This document shows, piece after piece, positions 30,123 through 38,738 of a stretch of DNA of 64,000 nucleotides. Each line of letters begins with the position of its first letter. Position 1 is the stretch's first letter. This DNA is from Mycolicibacterium elephantis DSM 44368 (lineage in GTDB: Bacteria > Actinomycetota > Actinomycetes > Mycobacteriales > Mycobacteriaceae): positions 1-64,000 of the forward strand of contig NZ_ATDN01000019.1 in assembly GCF_004014805.1 (NCBI RefSeq). Direction: 5' to 3'. A program made the translations under genes and the position numbers. A model generated the notes under the pieces. It did no database searches and was not told where the DNA came from. It saw nothing but the letters and a program-made list of their open reading frames with translations.

Positions 30123-31366
30123 TGGGCTTGCGGCTTGTGGTGGCCGCCGTCGGCGTGGTGTCGGTCCTGGCCGGCTGTGCGCCGAGCCCGCCGCAGCCGC
30201 CGGCCGACTACAACCGGCCGTCGCGCACGCTGACGCCTCCGTTCGTCGGGGCCACGGAGCTGCCGCCGCCGGACATGACCGATGACGGCCCCGGATCGCT
30301 GGTGGAGGTCAAACCCCTGGCCCCCAACGACTACTTCACCGACGCCGGTGTGACGGCCGTTCGGGTGGTGTACCGCTCGACCACCAATGCCGGTCAACCG
30401 GTCGACGTGTCCGGTGTGGTCGCGGTTCCGGCGGGCAAGGCTCCCGACGGCGGATGGCCGATCATCGCGTTCGGGCACTCGCTGACCGGCGTGACGGAGA
30501 ACTGTGCGCCGTCGCTGGCCAGGGGGCTCGGCGGCTACGCGTCCGCGATGACGGTGATGCTCAACCGCGGCTACATGGTGATGATGCCCGACTTTCAGGG
30601 GCTGGGCGTACCCGGTCGCCCGCACGCCCCGTTGGACTGGGTCGCGTTGGGCAACAACATGATCGACGGGGTGCGGGCGGCGCGACGGGTCCTTCCCGAC
30701 GCCAGCGCGAACTGGGGGGCGTACGGCAGCGGCCAGGGCGGCCTGGCGGCGTGGGCCTCGGCCATTCGAGCCGTCGACTACGGCGGGGGTCTCAACCTCG
30801 TCGGCGCGGTGGCGCTCTCGCCGTACGCCGATCTCTCCCCGCTGGTCGACGTCGCAGTGACCGGCCACCTCAGCCAGAACCAGTACCGGCTGCTCATGGT
30901 GCTACTGCAGAGCCTGTCGCAGGAACTGCCCAGCCTCGACCTGGACGCCTACCGCTCGGGTCTGGCCGGCGACCATTGGGACGAACTCACCTCGTGTGCG
31001 CCCGTGGATCCCGCCGAGGCGCAGCGGGTGGCGTCGCAATTGAGCCCGGACGACCTGCGGCCGCGCGACGATGCCGCCGCCGCGGCGCTGCGCGACGCGC
31101 TGAGCGCCCTGGCGCTGCCGGGTGCCTCACCGGCACCGGCCGCGCCCGTGCTGGTGGTCTACGGCACCGACGATCCGTTGGTGCCACAGGCCGGCGTCGC
31201 GCTCGCGGTGAAAGAGGCTTGTGCCAAAGGCGATCCGATCGTGGTGAATCGACGTATCGGTGACACCACGACCACCAACGAACAGATCATCCAGTCGTCG
31301 CTGCAGTGGCTCAGGGCACGCTTTGACGGACAACGGCCCGCCGACCTGTGTGTGGGGGCGCCATGA
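30122..31366 (+). CDS. Secretory-lipase-family lipoprotein lacking its catalytic Ser and His
   Basis: A 414-residue lipoprotein: signal peptide with lipobox LAGC (Cys19), then an alpha/beta-hydrolase of the secretory lipase (LIP) family. Compared with the three paralogues in this locus, the nucleophile elbow GxSQGG is GSGQGG (Gly204 in the Ser position), and the C-terminal segment VNRRIGDTTTTNEQI has no His where the others have GH. The Asp (YGTDDPLVPQ) and four Cys positions, including CAPSL, are kept. It is probably a binding or structural protein rather than a hydrolase. GTG start shares one base with the preceding stop. Confidence 0.83.
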   Translation: MGLRLVVAAVGVVSVLAGCAPSPPQPPADYNRPSRTLTPPFVGATELPPPDMTDDGPGSLVEVKPLAPNDYFTDAGVTAVRVVYRSTTNAGQPVDVSGVVAVPAGKAPDGGWPIIAFGHSLTGVTENCAPSLARGLGGYASAMTVMLNRGYMVMMPDFQGLGVPGRPHAPLDWVALGNNMIDGVRAARRVLPDASANWGAYGSGQGGLAAWASAIRAVDYGGGLNLVGAVALSPYADLSPLVDVAVTGHLSQNQYRLLMVLLQSLSQELPSLDLDAYRSGLAGDHWDELTSCAPVDPAEAQRVASQLSPDDLRPRDDAAAAALRDALSALALPGASPAPAAPVLVVYGTDDPLVPQAGVALAVKEACAKGDPIVVNRRIGDTTTTNEQIIQSSLQWLRARFDGQRPADLCVGAP

Positions 31367-32031
31367 GGCCACCCGCCAACGTGCCCCGGATACGCGACTA
31401 CCTGAGGCTGCTCGTCAGCGGCTGGATCGTGCTGTTGTGCGCGACGGCCTTGTCGGCCGGAGCCGGGTGGCTCGCGTGGCAGAGCACCCCGCCGACATAC
31501 ACCTCCACGGCGAGGGTCTTCGCCGTGACACCCGGCGGCGCCACCACGGTGGACGCCTACCACGGCCACCTGAACTCGCTCTCGCGAAACGTCACCACCC
31601 AGCATCTGGCCCGCAGCCGGCAGGTGACCGTGCGCACCATCCAGCAGTTGGATCTGAACACCAGCCCGGCCGAGCTCGCTTCCCGGATCACGGTGGTGGG
31701 TAAGAACTCCGCGCTGTTGGAGGTGATCGTGGCGGGCAGCGACCCCGAGGTGACCCGGCAGACCGCCGACGCCGTCACCCGCAACCTCGTCGCACTGACC
31801 AAGGAGATGGCCGCGGTCGACACCGGCAGCGCCGAACTCGTCGTCGTCGACGCCGCCCAGCCGGCGGTCAGACAGGGCTCGATGTGGCAGTTCGTCCTCG
31901 CCGCAGGCGCGTTGGGGTTCGTGCTCAGCGCCGTGCTGGTGCTGGCGTACGGACTGCTCAGGGACCGCATGCACGGCAGCAGGCAACTCGACCATGTCGT
32001 CGACGAGGCGATCGCGGGACAACAGCGATGA
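31363..32031 (+). CDS. Second Wzz-domain protein, no kinase part
   Basis: A 222-residue chain-length determinant homologue. It has a first transmembrane helix (WIVLLCATALSAGAGWLAW), an external Wzz domain (PTYTSTARVFAVTPGGATTV with later AVDTGSAELVVVDAAQPAVR), a second helix (WQFVLAAGALGFVLSAVLVL), and a short basic cytoplasmic end. Unlike the gene at 28554 there is no ATP-binding domain. The ATG overlaps the stop of the preceding lipoprotein gene. Presence of two Wzz proteins in one operon suggests that they form a mixed complex or act on different polymers. Confidence 0.82.
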   Translation: MRPPANVPRIRDYLRLLVSGWIVLLCATALSAGAGWLAWQSTPPTYTSTARVFAVTPGGATTVDAYHGHLNSLSRNVTTQHLARSRQVTVRTIQQLDLNTSPAELASRITVVGKNSALLEVIVAGSDPEVTRQTADAVTRNLVALTKEMAAVDTGSAELVVVDAAQPAVRQGSMWQFVLAAGALGFVLSAVLVLAYGLLRDRMHGSRQLDHVVDEAIAGQQR

Positions 32032-33290
32032 CCCGCGCGCGCAGCACCATCGCGGGCTTTGCGCTCGCCTGCCTCGTCGTCGCGACCGGCGCCGTCGTAA
32101 CCGGTTGCGCCGACGACACTTCCGCGCAGCCGCCGTCGGCGATGACCGGCATGCACCTCGACGCGGACTACAGCGGTGCCGGCCAAGAGCCGGGGGCGCT
32201 GTCGGAGGCCACCTCCTTACCGACCATCGACCGCAGGCTGCGCGCGGTGGCCTCGACGGCCGCGCGCATCGAGTACACGTCGACCTCCGGCATCACCGGC
32301 GGTCTCACCCGACTCAGCGGCAGCGTGTTCGCCCCGAAAGGCCAACCGCCCGAAGGGGGTTGGCCGATCGTGGCCTACGCGCACGCCACCACCGGCATCG
32401 AGTCCGGCTGCGCGCCGTCGCTCTCGCCGACACTGCTCGGCACGTCGAACGTGGTGACCGCGCTCGTCAAGGCCGGATTCGTCGTCACGGTGCCGGACTA
32501 TCAGGGTCTGGGTATCGACAACGGTGGTGACGACGGCTATCACCCCTACCTCGATTCCACCACGGCCGGCTACAACGTGATCGACTCGGTGAGGGCCGCC
32601 CGCCATTTGATACCCGAGGCCTCCGAACGCTGGGCGGCGATCGGGGTCTCCCAAGGCGGGCAGGCCACCTGGGCTGCCAACGAACTGGCAGCAGGCTACG
32701 GCACCGGCCTGGCGCTGCTGGGCACGGTGAGCGTGTCACCGGCGGCCGACATCAGCGGTTTCGCCGATGCGGCGGCTACCGGGCAGCTGAGCACCGAACA
32801 GATACCCGCGCTGGTCGCCATCCTCGAAACCCTGCACCGGGCACATCCGGAGTTCGGGCTCGACGACTATCGACGAGGGCTCGTGAAAGACAACTGGGAC
32901 ACGTTGATCGCGTGCGACGGGCCCGAGGTGGCCGGGCGAAATGCGTTGACCCCGCAGTTGTCGGGTGCCGATCTTGCGCCGAGCACACCGCAGGCGGTCG
33001 ACACGCTACGCGCGCATCTGCAGCGCATGAGCCTGCCCCAGCGCCCGGCGACCGCTCCGATGCTGGTTCTCTTCGGCGGTGAGGACGCGTTGGTGCCGCA
33101 GGAGTGGACCGACCGCGCGCTGCGGGCGGCGTGCGGGATGGGCGACGTGATCGACATTCAGCTGCAACCGGACAAGGGGCACGCCGCCATCGACGTCTCC
33201 TCGGCGTTCGGCTGGGTCAACGCGCGGTTCCGCGGGGAGCCGGCACCCGACAGCTGCCTCGGTCTGGCGCCGCTGGGGGCTTCGCAGTGA
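32028..33290 (+). CDS. Secretory-lipase-family lipoprotein
   Basis: A 420-residue lipoprotein with lipobox VTGC (Cys27) and an alpha/beta-hydrolase domain of the secretory lipase family. The catalytic set is intact: Ser208 in WAAIGVSQGGQATW, Asp in LFGGEDALVPQEW, His in QPDKGHAAIDVSS. Conserved Cys in GCAPSL, ACDG, AACG and the C-terminal DSC probably form two disulfides. The extracellular position and neighbours (Wzz, acyltransferase) suggest it removes acyl groups from a surface glycan or lipid; the substrate is not shown. ATGA overlap with the Wzz gene. Confidence 0.86.
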   Translation: MTRARSTIAGFALACLVVATGAVVTGCADDTSAQPPSAMTGMHLDADYSGAGQEPGALSEATSLPTIDRRLRAVASTAARIEYTSTSGITGGLTRLSGSVFAPKGQPPEGGWPIVAYAHATTGIESGCAPSLSPTLLGTSNVVTALVKAGFVVTVPDYQGLGIDNGGDDGYHPYLDSTTAGYNVIDSVRAARHLIPEASERWAAIGVSQGGQATWAANELAAGYGTGLALLGTVSVSPAADISGFADAAATGQLSTEQIPALVAILETLHRAHPEFGLDDYRRGLVKDNWDTLIACDGPEVAGRNALTPQLSGADLAPSTPQAVDTLRAHLQRMSLPQRPATAPMLVLFGGEDALVPQEWTDRALRAACGMGDVIDIQLQPDKGHAAIDVSSAFGWVNARFRGEPAPDSCLGLAPLGASQ

Positions 33291-34552
33291 CGGTCAAGCC
33301 GCGGGATACCGCAGGCCGGTCGTCGTCGAAGCCGGCGCCCCGCACCACCGGGCGCATCATCGGCCTGGACGGGGCACGGGGACTGTCGGCCGTCGGCGTC
33401 GCGGTCATGCACGTCGCGGGCAACTTCTCGCCGAACACCGCGGCCCAAACGAAGATCGGGATCGTCGGCATGAGCCTGATCTTCTTCTTCGTGCTCAGCG
33501 GCTTTCTGTTGTTCCTGCCCTATGTGCGGCGCCTGACCGAAGACGCCGCGGTGGCGATGGCGCCCAGCGCACGCAACTTCGCGATCCACCGATTCGCCCG
33601 CATCGTGCCCGGCTACCTGGTCATCTTCCTGCTGTGCAACTACGTCTTCGGCGTGGTGTACGTCGCGAACCCGACCGAACATGCCCTCGGCACCGACGCG
33701 GGTACCGGCACCATCACCGATCCCTGGCAGCTGCTGGCCAACCTGACCCTGGTGCAGACCTATATCCCCGAATACGTCTTCACCGGCCTGAACCCGTCGT
33801 GGTCGCTGACGCTGGAGTTCGCGTTCTACACTTCCCTGCCGCTGGCGGCCGTGGTGTTGTTCGCGATGCGACGCCGGACCTCGGCGCGCCCGCTGTTGTT
33901 GGCCGCGAGCCTGCCGGTGCTGTTCATCGCCATCGGCTTCATCGGAAAGCTGTTGCTGCCCTTGGTGAGCAACTACTTCGGGGTGACCGACCCCGAGATG
34001 ATGCAGTGGGGCCCGAACTGGGTTTCGGTGTATCTGCGGAGTTTCCTGGTCAACGCCGACAACTTCGCGTTCGGCATGCTGGCCGCCGTCGTCGTGGTCG
34101 CCATCGAGCGCGGCACGGTGCGGGAGTCGGCGGCCCGGCGGCTACGGCCGGTGTCGGCGCTGGCGCTTCCGGTCGTGCTGGCCGTGTCGCTGGCGCTGAT
34201 CGCGCTGGGCAACATGTTCGGAACCAGCGGAATGGCCATCGCCTCGGCCCTGGTGATCCTGGTGATCGTGGCCCCGCTGTCGTGTGGTCAGCGCTCGCGG
34301 ATCGGCGAGGGCCTGGAACTGGCCCCGTTTTTGTTCGTCGGAAAGGTGTCGTTGTCGCTGTACCTGCTGCACTTCCCGACCATGTTGATGCTGCACCGGT
34401 TCGGGCTGCTGGCAGGCGACTCACTGGGCGGCATGTGCCTGAACATCGTTGTGGTGCTTGCGGTTACGCTGGCCGTATCCGCCGTCACCTACTACACCGT
34501 GGAGAAGCCCGCGATGAACATCGCCCGACGTTACCGGTACAGGTGGCGCTGA
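33287..34552 (+). CDS. OafA-type membrane acyltransferase (acyltransferase family 3)
   Basis: A 421-residue integral membrane protein with about ten helices. Family features are seen in GRIIGLDGARGLSAVGVAVM (start of helix 1), the catalytic His in VMHVAGNF, FFFVLSGFLLFLPYVRR, and NPSWSLTLEFAFY. Such proteins pass acetyl, succinyl or other acyl groups from the cytoplasmic side to exported sugars. GTG at 33287 overlaps the preceding stop. It stands between two secretory-lipase genes, so acylation and de-acylation are encoded side by side. Confidence 0.9.
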   Translation: MTVKPRDTAGRSSSKPAPRTTGRIIGLDGARGLSAVGVAVMHVAGNFSPNTAAQTKIGIVGMSLIFFFVLSGFLLFLPYVRRLTEDAAVAMAPSARNFAIHRFARIVPGYLVIFLLCNYVFGVVYVANPTEHALGTDAGTGTITDPWQLLANLTLVQTYIPEYVFTGLNPSWSLTLEFAFYTSLPLAAVVLFAMRRRTSARPLLLAASLPVLFIAIGFIGKLLLPLVSNYFGVTDPEMMQWGPNWVSVYLRSFLVNADNFAFGMLAAVVVVAIERGTVRESAARRLRPVSALALPVVLAVSLALIALGNMFGTSGMAIASALVILVIVAPLSCGQRSRIGEGLELAPFLFVGKVSLSLYLLHFPTMLMLHRFGLLAGDSLGGMCLNIVVVLAVTLAVSAVTYYTVEKPAMNIARRYRYRWR

Positions 34553-35790
34553 TGGGCCGACTGCGGGTCGGGCTCGCCGTCGCGGCGGCGGTCGTTCTGG
34601 TCGCCGGGGTGGTGGCGTGGGCGGTCGGCACCCACGTCTTCGACCGCGGCGCCGCGTCGGCTGCGCGCTCGGACGCCGAGCCGATCCCGACCGCGCATCT
34701 CGGCGGGTCGCAACCCGGTGATCTGGTCAGCGCCATGACGATGCCGGGGCTCAGCCGCAGCAAGGTGGGCGGCGAGTTCAACGCCGCCCGCGTGGTGTAC
34801 CACTCCACCAACGGCGACACCGGTGAGCCGACCGTCGTCTCCGGATCGGTCTACACCCCCAAAGGCACAGCGCCACAAGGTGGCTGGCCGGTGGTGGCGT
34901 TCGGGCACGGTACGACGGGGATCGACGAGCCCTGTGCGCCGTCGCTGTCCGACTCGTTGCTCGGCATGTCCTCGATGGTGGTCGGGCTGGTCCGCAAGGG
35001 CTACGCCGTCGCGTTCGCCGACTACCAGGGGCTCGGCGCGCCGGGGGTACATCCCTATCTCGACGCCAAGACCGCGGGGCTCAACATCATCGACTCGGTG
35101 CGCGCACTGCGCCACACCTTCGACGACATCTCGCCCAAATGGGCCGCGCTGGGCGGGTCGCAGGGCGGCGGCGCCGTGTGGGCGGCGGGGGAGCAGGCGG
35201 GCGGCTACGCCCCCGAACTCGAGCTGGTCGGGGTGGTCGCGATGGTGCCGGCCGTCGACGTCACCGGCCTCGTGGACAAGGCGCAGGCCCACACGTTGAC
35301 CTATTACCAACGGCCGGCGTTTCAGTCGGTGGTGGAGACGCTGGCGCGGCTGCACCCCGACCTCAACCGCGACGACTTCCGCAGCGGTGCGGCCGCCGAG
35401 TACTGGGAGGTGTTGTCGTCGTGTTCGGGCGCGAAGGGACTGGACCGCAAGGAGGCCGCGGAGGCGCTTGCGCCCGGCGACCTGGCGCCGAAGACGCCGC
35501 AGGCCGCCGACCGGCTGCGCGAGCTGCTGAGCCAGTGGGCACTGCCGCAGCAGCCGCTCACGGCACCGTTGTCGGTGTCGTACGGCGGCCGGGACGAGTA
35601 CATCGACGCCCAGTGGATCACCGACGCGATCGCGCGGGCCTGCGCGCTCGGCGGCCCGGTCGTGTGGGACCTCCAGCCGCAAGCGGGACATGGAAACGTG
35701 GACATCAGCTCCCAATACGCGTGGCTGACAGACAGATTCGCGGGAAAGCCGGTGGCAGATGAGTGCAGCACTTCCATCCCCGGTAACTGA
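34552..35790 (+). CDS. Secretory-lipase-family membrane-anchored hydrolase
   Basis: A 412-residue hydrolase anchored by one N-terminal helix (VGLAVAAAVVLVAGVVAWAV) with no lipobox Cys. The catalytic set is intact: Ser203 in WAALGGSQGGGAVW, Asp in SYGGRDEYIDAQW, His in QPQAGHGNVDIS. The four Cys positions are conserved (EPCAPSL, SSCS, RACALGG, ADEC). It is closer to the paralogue at 38739 than to the two lipoproteins. The ATG shares one base with the acyltransferase stop. Substrate unknown. Confidence 0.86.
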   Translation: MGRLRVGLAVAAAVVLVAGVVAWAVGTHVFDRGAASAARSDAEPIPTAHLGGSQPGDLVSAMTMPGLSRSKVGGEFNAARVVYHSTNGDTGEPTVVSGSVYTPKGTAPQGGWPVVAFGHGTTGIDEPCAPSLSDSLLGMSSMVVGLVRKGYAVAFADYQGLGAPGVHPYLDAKTAGLNIIDSVRALRHTFDDISPKWAALGGSQGGGAVWAAGEQAGGYAPELELVGVVAMVPAVDVTGLVDKAQAHTLTYYQRPAFQSVVETLARLHPDLNRDDFRSGAAAEYWEVLSSCSGAKGLDRKEAAEALAPGDLAPKTPQAADRLRELLSQWALPQQPLTAPLSVSYGGRDEYIDAQWITDAIARACALGGPVVWDLQPQAGHGNVDISSQYAWLTDRFAGKPVADECSTSIPGN

Positions 35791-36652
35791 CGGCGACTGG
35801 CCGCTGTGGCGGCGGCTGCTGACCGAGACCAAATGCGTCGTGCTGCGCATGCTCGCCCCGAAGGGAATCGACGTCACGGCTCCCGAGCGGGGCTATCTGA
35901 TCGTGCCCGTACTGGGCCAGTCCAACGCGTTCGGCATGGGCCGTGGCCTGGACCTGACCGGCCCGGACCGTCCGCATCCGCGGGTCCACCAATGGGCGAT
36001 GTGCGGACCGGCCAAGGGTAAGGCCGTGCTCGCCGTGGAACCGCTCATTCACGAGATCCCCGGCAAGGGCGTGGGCTTCGGGCTGACATTCGCCAAACAC
36101 CTGGCCGACGAGACGGGGCGCACGGTGCTTCTCATCCCGGGTGCGCGCGGCGACACGTCGTTCACCCCGAAGAACGGATACACCTGGGATCCCGCCGACA
36201 CCCACACCCGGGTCAATCTTTACCGCCGGGCCGTGGCCGCCATCGACAAGGCGCTGACGACACATCCGGGCAGCGAAGTGGCGGCAGTCCTGTGGCACCA
36301 GGGCGAAACCGACGTCCCGCTGACCACCGCGCCGGTCTATCAGGCCAAGCTCGACTCCCTGATCGAGGACCTGCGCAATCGGTACGGCACGGATCTGCCC
36401 GTGCTGCTGGGCGGAATGGCGCCCGAGGAAATGGAACTGAGCGGCCGCGATTATTCGAAGATCCACGCCGTCCACGTCGACACACCCGAGCGGATCCCGG
36501 GCACGGCATTCATCCCGGGACCGCGCGATTCGGTCAACTCCGAGACCGACCGGCACTACAACGGCGCGGGCTTGCGGCGGATGGGTCACGACATGTGGAA
36601 CGAATACCGCCGGATGCGCGCCGCCCAGCTGGCGCGCTATGCCTCCGGCTGA
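35759..36652 (+). CDS. SGNH-type carbohydrate esterase (sialate O-acetylesterase-like)
   Basis: A 297-residue SGNH hydrolase. The nucleophile Ser55 is in LGQSNAFGMG, the oxyanion region in IPGARGDTSF, the WHQGETD block is the one typical of the CE6/sialate-acetylesterase group, and the Asp-His pair is in SETDRHYNGAGLRRMGHD. No clear signal peptide is seen, so it may act in the cytoplasm or leave by another route. It overlaps the preceding gene by 32 bases and closes the operon. Likely removes acetyl groups from a sugar. Confidence 0.83.
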   Translation: MSAALPSPVTDGDWPLWRRLLTETKCVVLRMLAPKGIDVTAPERGYLIVPVLGQSNAFGMGRGLDLTGPDRPHPRVHQWAMCGPAKGKAVLAVEPLIHEIPGKGVGFGLTFAKHLADETGRTVLLIPGARGDTSFTPKNGYTWDPADTHTRVNLYRRAVAAIDKALTTHPGSEVAAVLWHQGETDVPLTTAPVYQAKLDSLIEDLRNRYGTDLPVLLGGMAPEEMELSGRDYSKIHAVHVDTPERIPGTAFIPGPRDSVNSETDRHYNGAGLRRMGHDMWNEYRRMRAAQLARYASG

Positions 36653-36935
36653 AAAGACACCGGCGCCGGCGCCTTGGGATGCCAGGGATAGAGCCGTTCC
36701 GCCGTGATCGCGGCGGTCCCCGAAATGTCTCGGATTTCGCTGCTTGAGATGCGCCGTTTTGGGTACATAGGGATTTGCCGGCTTCGCGAAGTCGCCGTAG
36801 CGCGACACTCGCCGTTGACCAGCCAATTCTCCATATGGGTAGCGGAGCCGGGCAAACTTTGACATAGTGAATGCGCGATCGCGCTTCGTCGGGGGGCCGA
36901 TAGCCGTCAGCAAATCTTAGGAGGAACGCCTAGCC
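36653..36935. other. Upstream region of the initiating transferase gene, no gene seen
   Basis: 283 bases. It contains TTGACC at 36815, TTGACA at 36859 and a perfect 12-base palindrome GCGCGATCGCGC at 36873-36884, but neither -35-like hexamer has a convincing -10 at 16-18 bases. AGGAGG at about 36920 is the ribosome site of the next gene. A promoter here is likely but cannot be placed. Confidence 0.4.
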
Positions 36936-38438
36936 GTGTTCGTGGCTGAAGAGGCTTACACCCCCGCGAAGCCTCGCTTGACGAAGATCGGTACCGCGCC
37001 CGGCGCGCCCTGGCAGCAGTCCTACCGCCTTGCGCTGATCGTCACCGACGTCCTCGTCGTCGCGCTCTCCCTGGTCGCCGCCCAGTTCGTCCGGCTCGGC
37101 GCACCCGACGCGATGTCCGACGGGGCGTACTTCCCCGTCTTCTCCTACTACTCCCTGCTGTCGATCGTCGTCGCCGCGACGTGGCTGGCCTTGCTGGCCG
37201 CCTACCGCACCCGCTCATCCCGGATCGTCGGCGCCGGGGTGGAGGAGTACCGGCGGGTGTTCTCCGCGACACTGGCAACCGTCGGAGTGATCGCCGTCGG
37301 GCTGATGATCTTGCGCCCGGAGTACGCCCGTGGCTACCTCGCTGTCGCGCTTCCGCTCGGCCTGCTCGCGCTGTTGCTCAGCCGCAGCCTGTGTAGGCGG
37401 ATCCTGGCCAGGAAACGGCGCCAGGGCAAGTGTGTGCAGAACGTGATCGCGGTCGGCGACGCGCGCGCGGTGCGCAGCCTGGTGCAGTCGCTCACGCGCG
37501 GGTGGACCTACGGATACGCGGTGGTCGGGGTGTGCCTGACGGGCCGCGCGGGCGGCGGCACTCTGGACGTGCCCGGCGTCGGCGCGCTGCCGGTGTTCGG
37601 CGACGAACACCATGTGCACGACGCGATCCTGAAGACCGACGCCGACACCGTGGCGTTGACCACCACCGACCATTTCGGCCCTGAAGGGGTGCGCGAGTTG
37701 TCCTGGGACATGGACAAACTCGGCGTCGACCTCGTGGTCTCACCAGGTGTCGTCGATGTCGCGGGTCCTCGCCTGAGCATGCGTCCGGTGGCCGGGCTGC
37801 CGTTGATCCACGTCGAGAAGCCGCAGTACAGCGGAACCAAGAAACTGCAGAAACGGGCCTTCGACGTCTGTGTGTCGCTTACGGTGCTGACCTGTGCGCT
37901 GCCCGTGATGCTGCTGGCCGCGCTGGCCATCAAACTGACCAGCAACGGCCCGGTGATCTACCGCTCCGAGCGGATCGGCCTGGACGGGCGGCCGTTCCAG
38001 ATGCTCAAGTTCCGCACCATGGTCGAGGGCGCCGATCAGGAACTCGAGCGGTTGCTGGACATCAACGAGAGCGTCGGAGGCGTGCTGTTCAAGATCCGGG
38101 AGGATCCCCGCGTCACCAAGGTGGGCAAGTTCCTGCGGCGCTACAGCATCGACGAGCTGCCCCAGTTCATCAACGTGCTACGCCGCGACATGAGCGTGGT
38201 GGGACCGCGGCCGCCGTTGCGCCGGGAGGTCGACACCTACAACGACCAGGTCCGCCGCCGGCTGCTGGTGCTGCCTGGCATCACCGGGCTGTGGCAGGTC
38301 AGCGGACGCTCGGATCTGTCCTGGGAGGACTCGGTGCGGCTGGATCTGTCCTACGTGGAGAACTGGTCGATCACCAACGACCTGTTGATCGCGGCCAAGA
38401 CCATCCGCACGGTCGCGGCGGGCTCCGGCGCGTACTGA
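36936..38438 (+). CDS. Polyprenyl-phosphate glycosyl-1-phosphate transferase (WbaP/CpsE type)
   Basis: A 500-residue initiating enzyme that puts the first sugar-1-phosphate on polyprenyl phosphate. Four or five N-terminal helices (residues 30-155) lead to a cytoplasmic Rossmann-like domain (VQNVIAVGDARAVRSLVQSL), then from about residue 308 the catalytic sugar-transferase domain: KRAFDVCVSLTVLTCALPVM, then MLKFRTMVEGADQELERL, DELPQFINVLRRDMSVVGPR and PGITGLWQVSGRSDLSWEDS. GTG start with AGGAGG 11 bases before. It marks the locus as a lipid-linked repeat-unit pathway. The first sugar (Glc, Gal or another) cannot be told from the sequence. Confidence 0.92.
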   Translation: MFVAEEAYTPAKPRLTKIGTAPGAPWQQSYRLALIVTDVLVVALSLVAAQFVRLGAPDAMSDGAYFPVFSYYSLLSIVVAATWLALLAAYRTRSSRIVGAGVEEYRRVFSATLATVGVIAVGLMILRPEYARGYLAVALPLGLLALLLSRSLCRRILARKRRQGKCVQNVIAVGDARAVRSLVQSLTRGWTYGYAVVGVCLTGRAGGGTLDVPGVGALPVFGDEHHVHDAILKTDADTVALTTTDHFGPEGVRELSWDMDKLGVDLVVSPGVVDVAGPRLSMRPVAGLPLIHVEKPQYSGTKKLQKRAFDVCVSLTVLTCALPVMLLAALAIKLTSNGPVIYRSERIGLDGRPFQMLKFRTMVEGADQELERLLDINESVGGVLFKIREDPRVTKVGKFLRRYSIDELPQFINVLRRDMSVVGPRPPLRREVDTYNDQVRRRLLVLPGITGLWQVSGRSDLSWEDSVRLDLSYVENWSITNDLLIAAKTIRTVAAGSGAY

Positions 38439-38738
38439 CCGACCACCCGCCCGCCCGCCAGCTATCCGCACAGCGAAACCGTCTCGCCTGGCGGTCGCGG
38501 CGGCCAGCAACGAATTAAAAGGTCAAAAGACACACAATTACAAATGCCAACGCGGCGCCCCGCCGCAAAAGTGTTCGCGGTGCGCAATGAGTCGGCCCGG
38601 GACGCGGCGAACACGTTCCAAGTCGTCGGCGTGAACCGCACCGATGTTCGCTGAATACGATGGTGCCGCGCCGGGCCCGACACCTCTCGCCTAGGTTGAA
38701 GTGTCGCGCGGTGGGCGCACGACCTGAGCAGGAGACCT
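38439..38738. other. 300-base intergenic region
   Basis: No open frame with coding character. A short AT-rich stretch (38508-38548) stands out against the GC-rich surroundings. TACGAT at 38656-38661 could be the -10 of the downstream hydrolase gene, with a weak -35 (TGAACC) 18 bases before it. GGAG precedes the next ATG. Confidence 0.35.
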
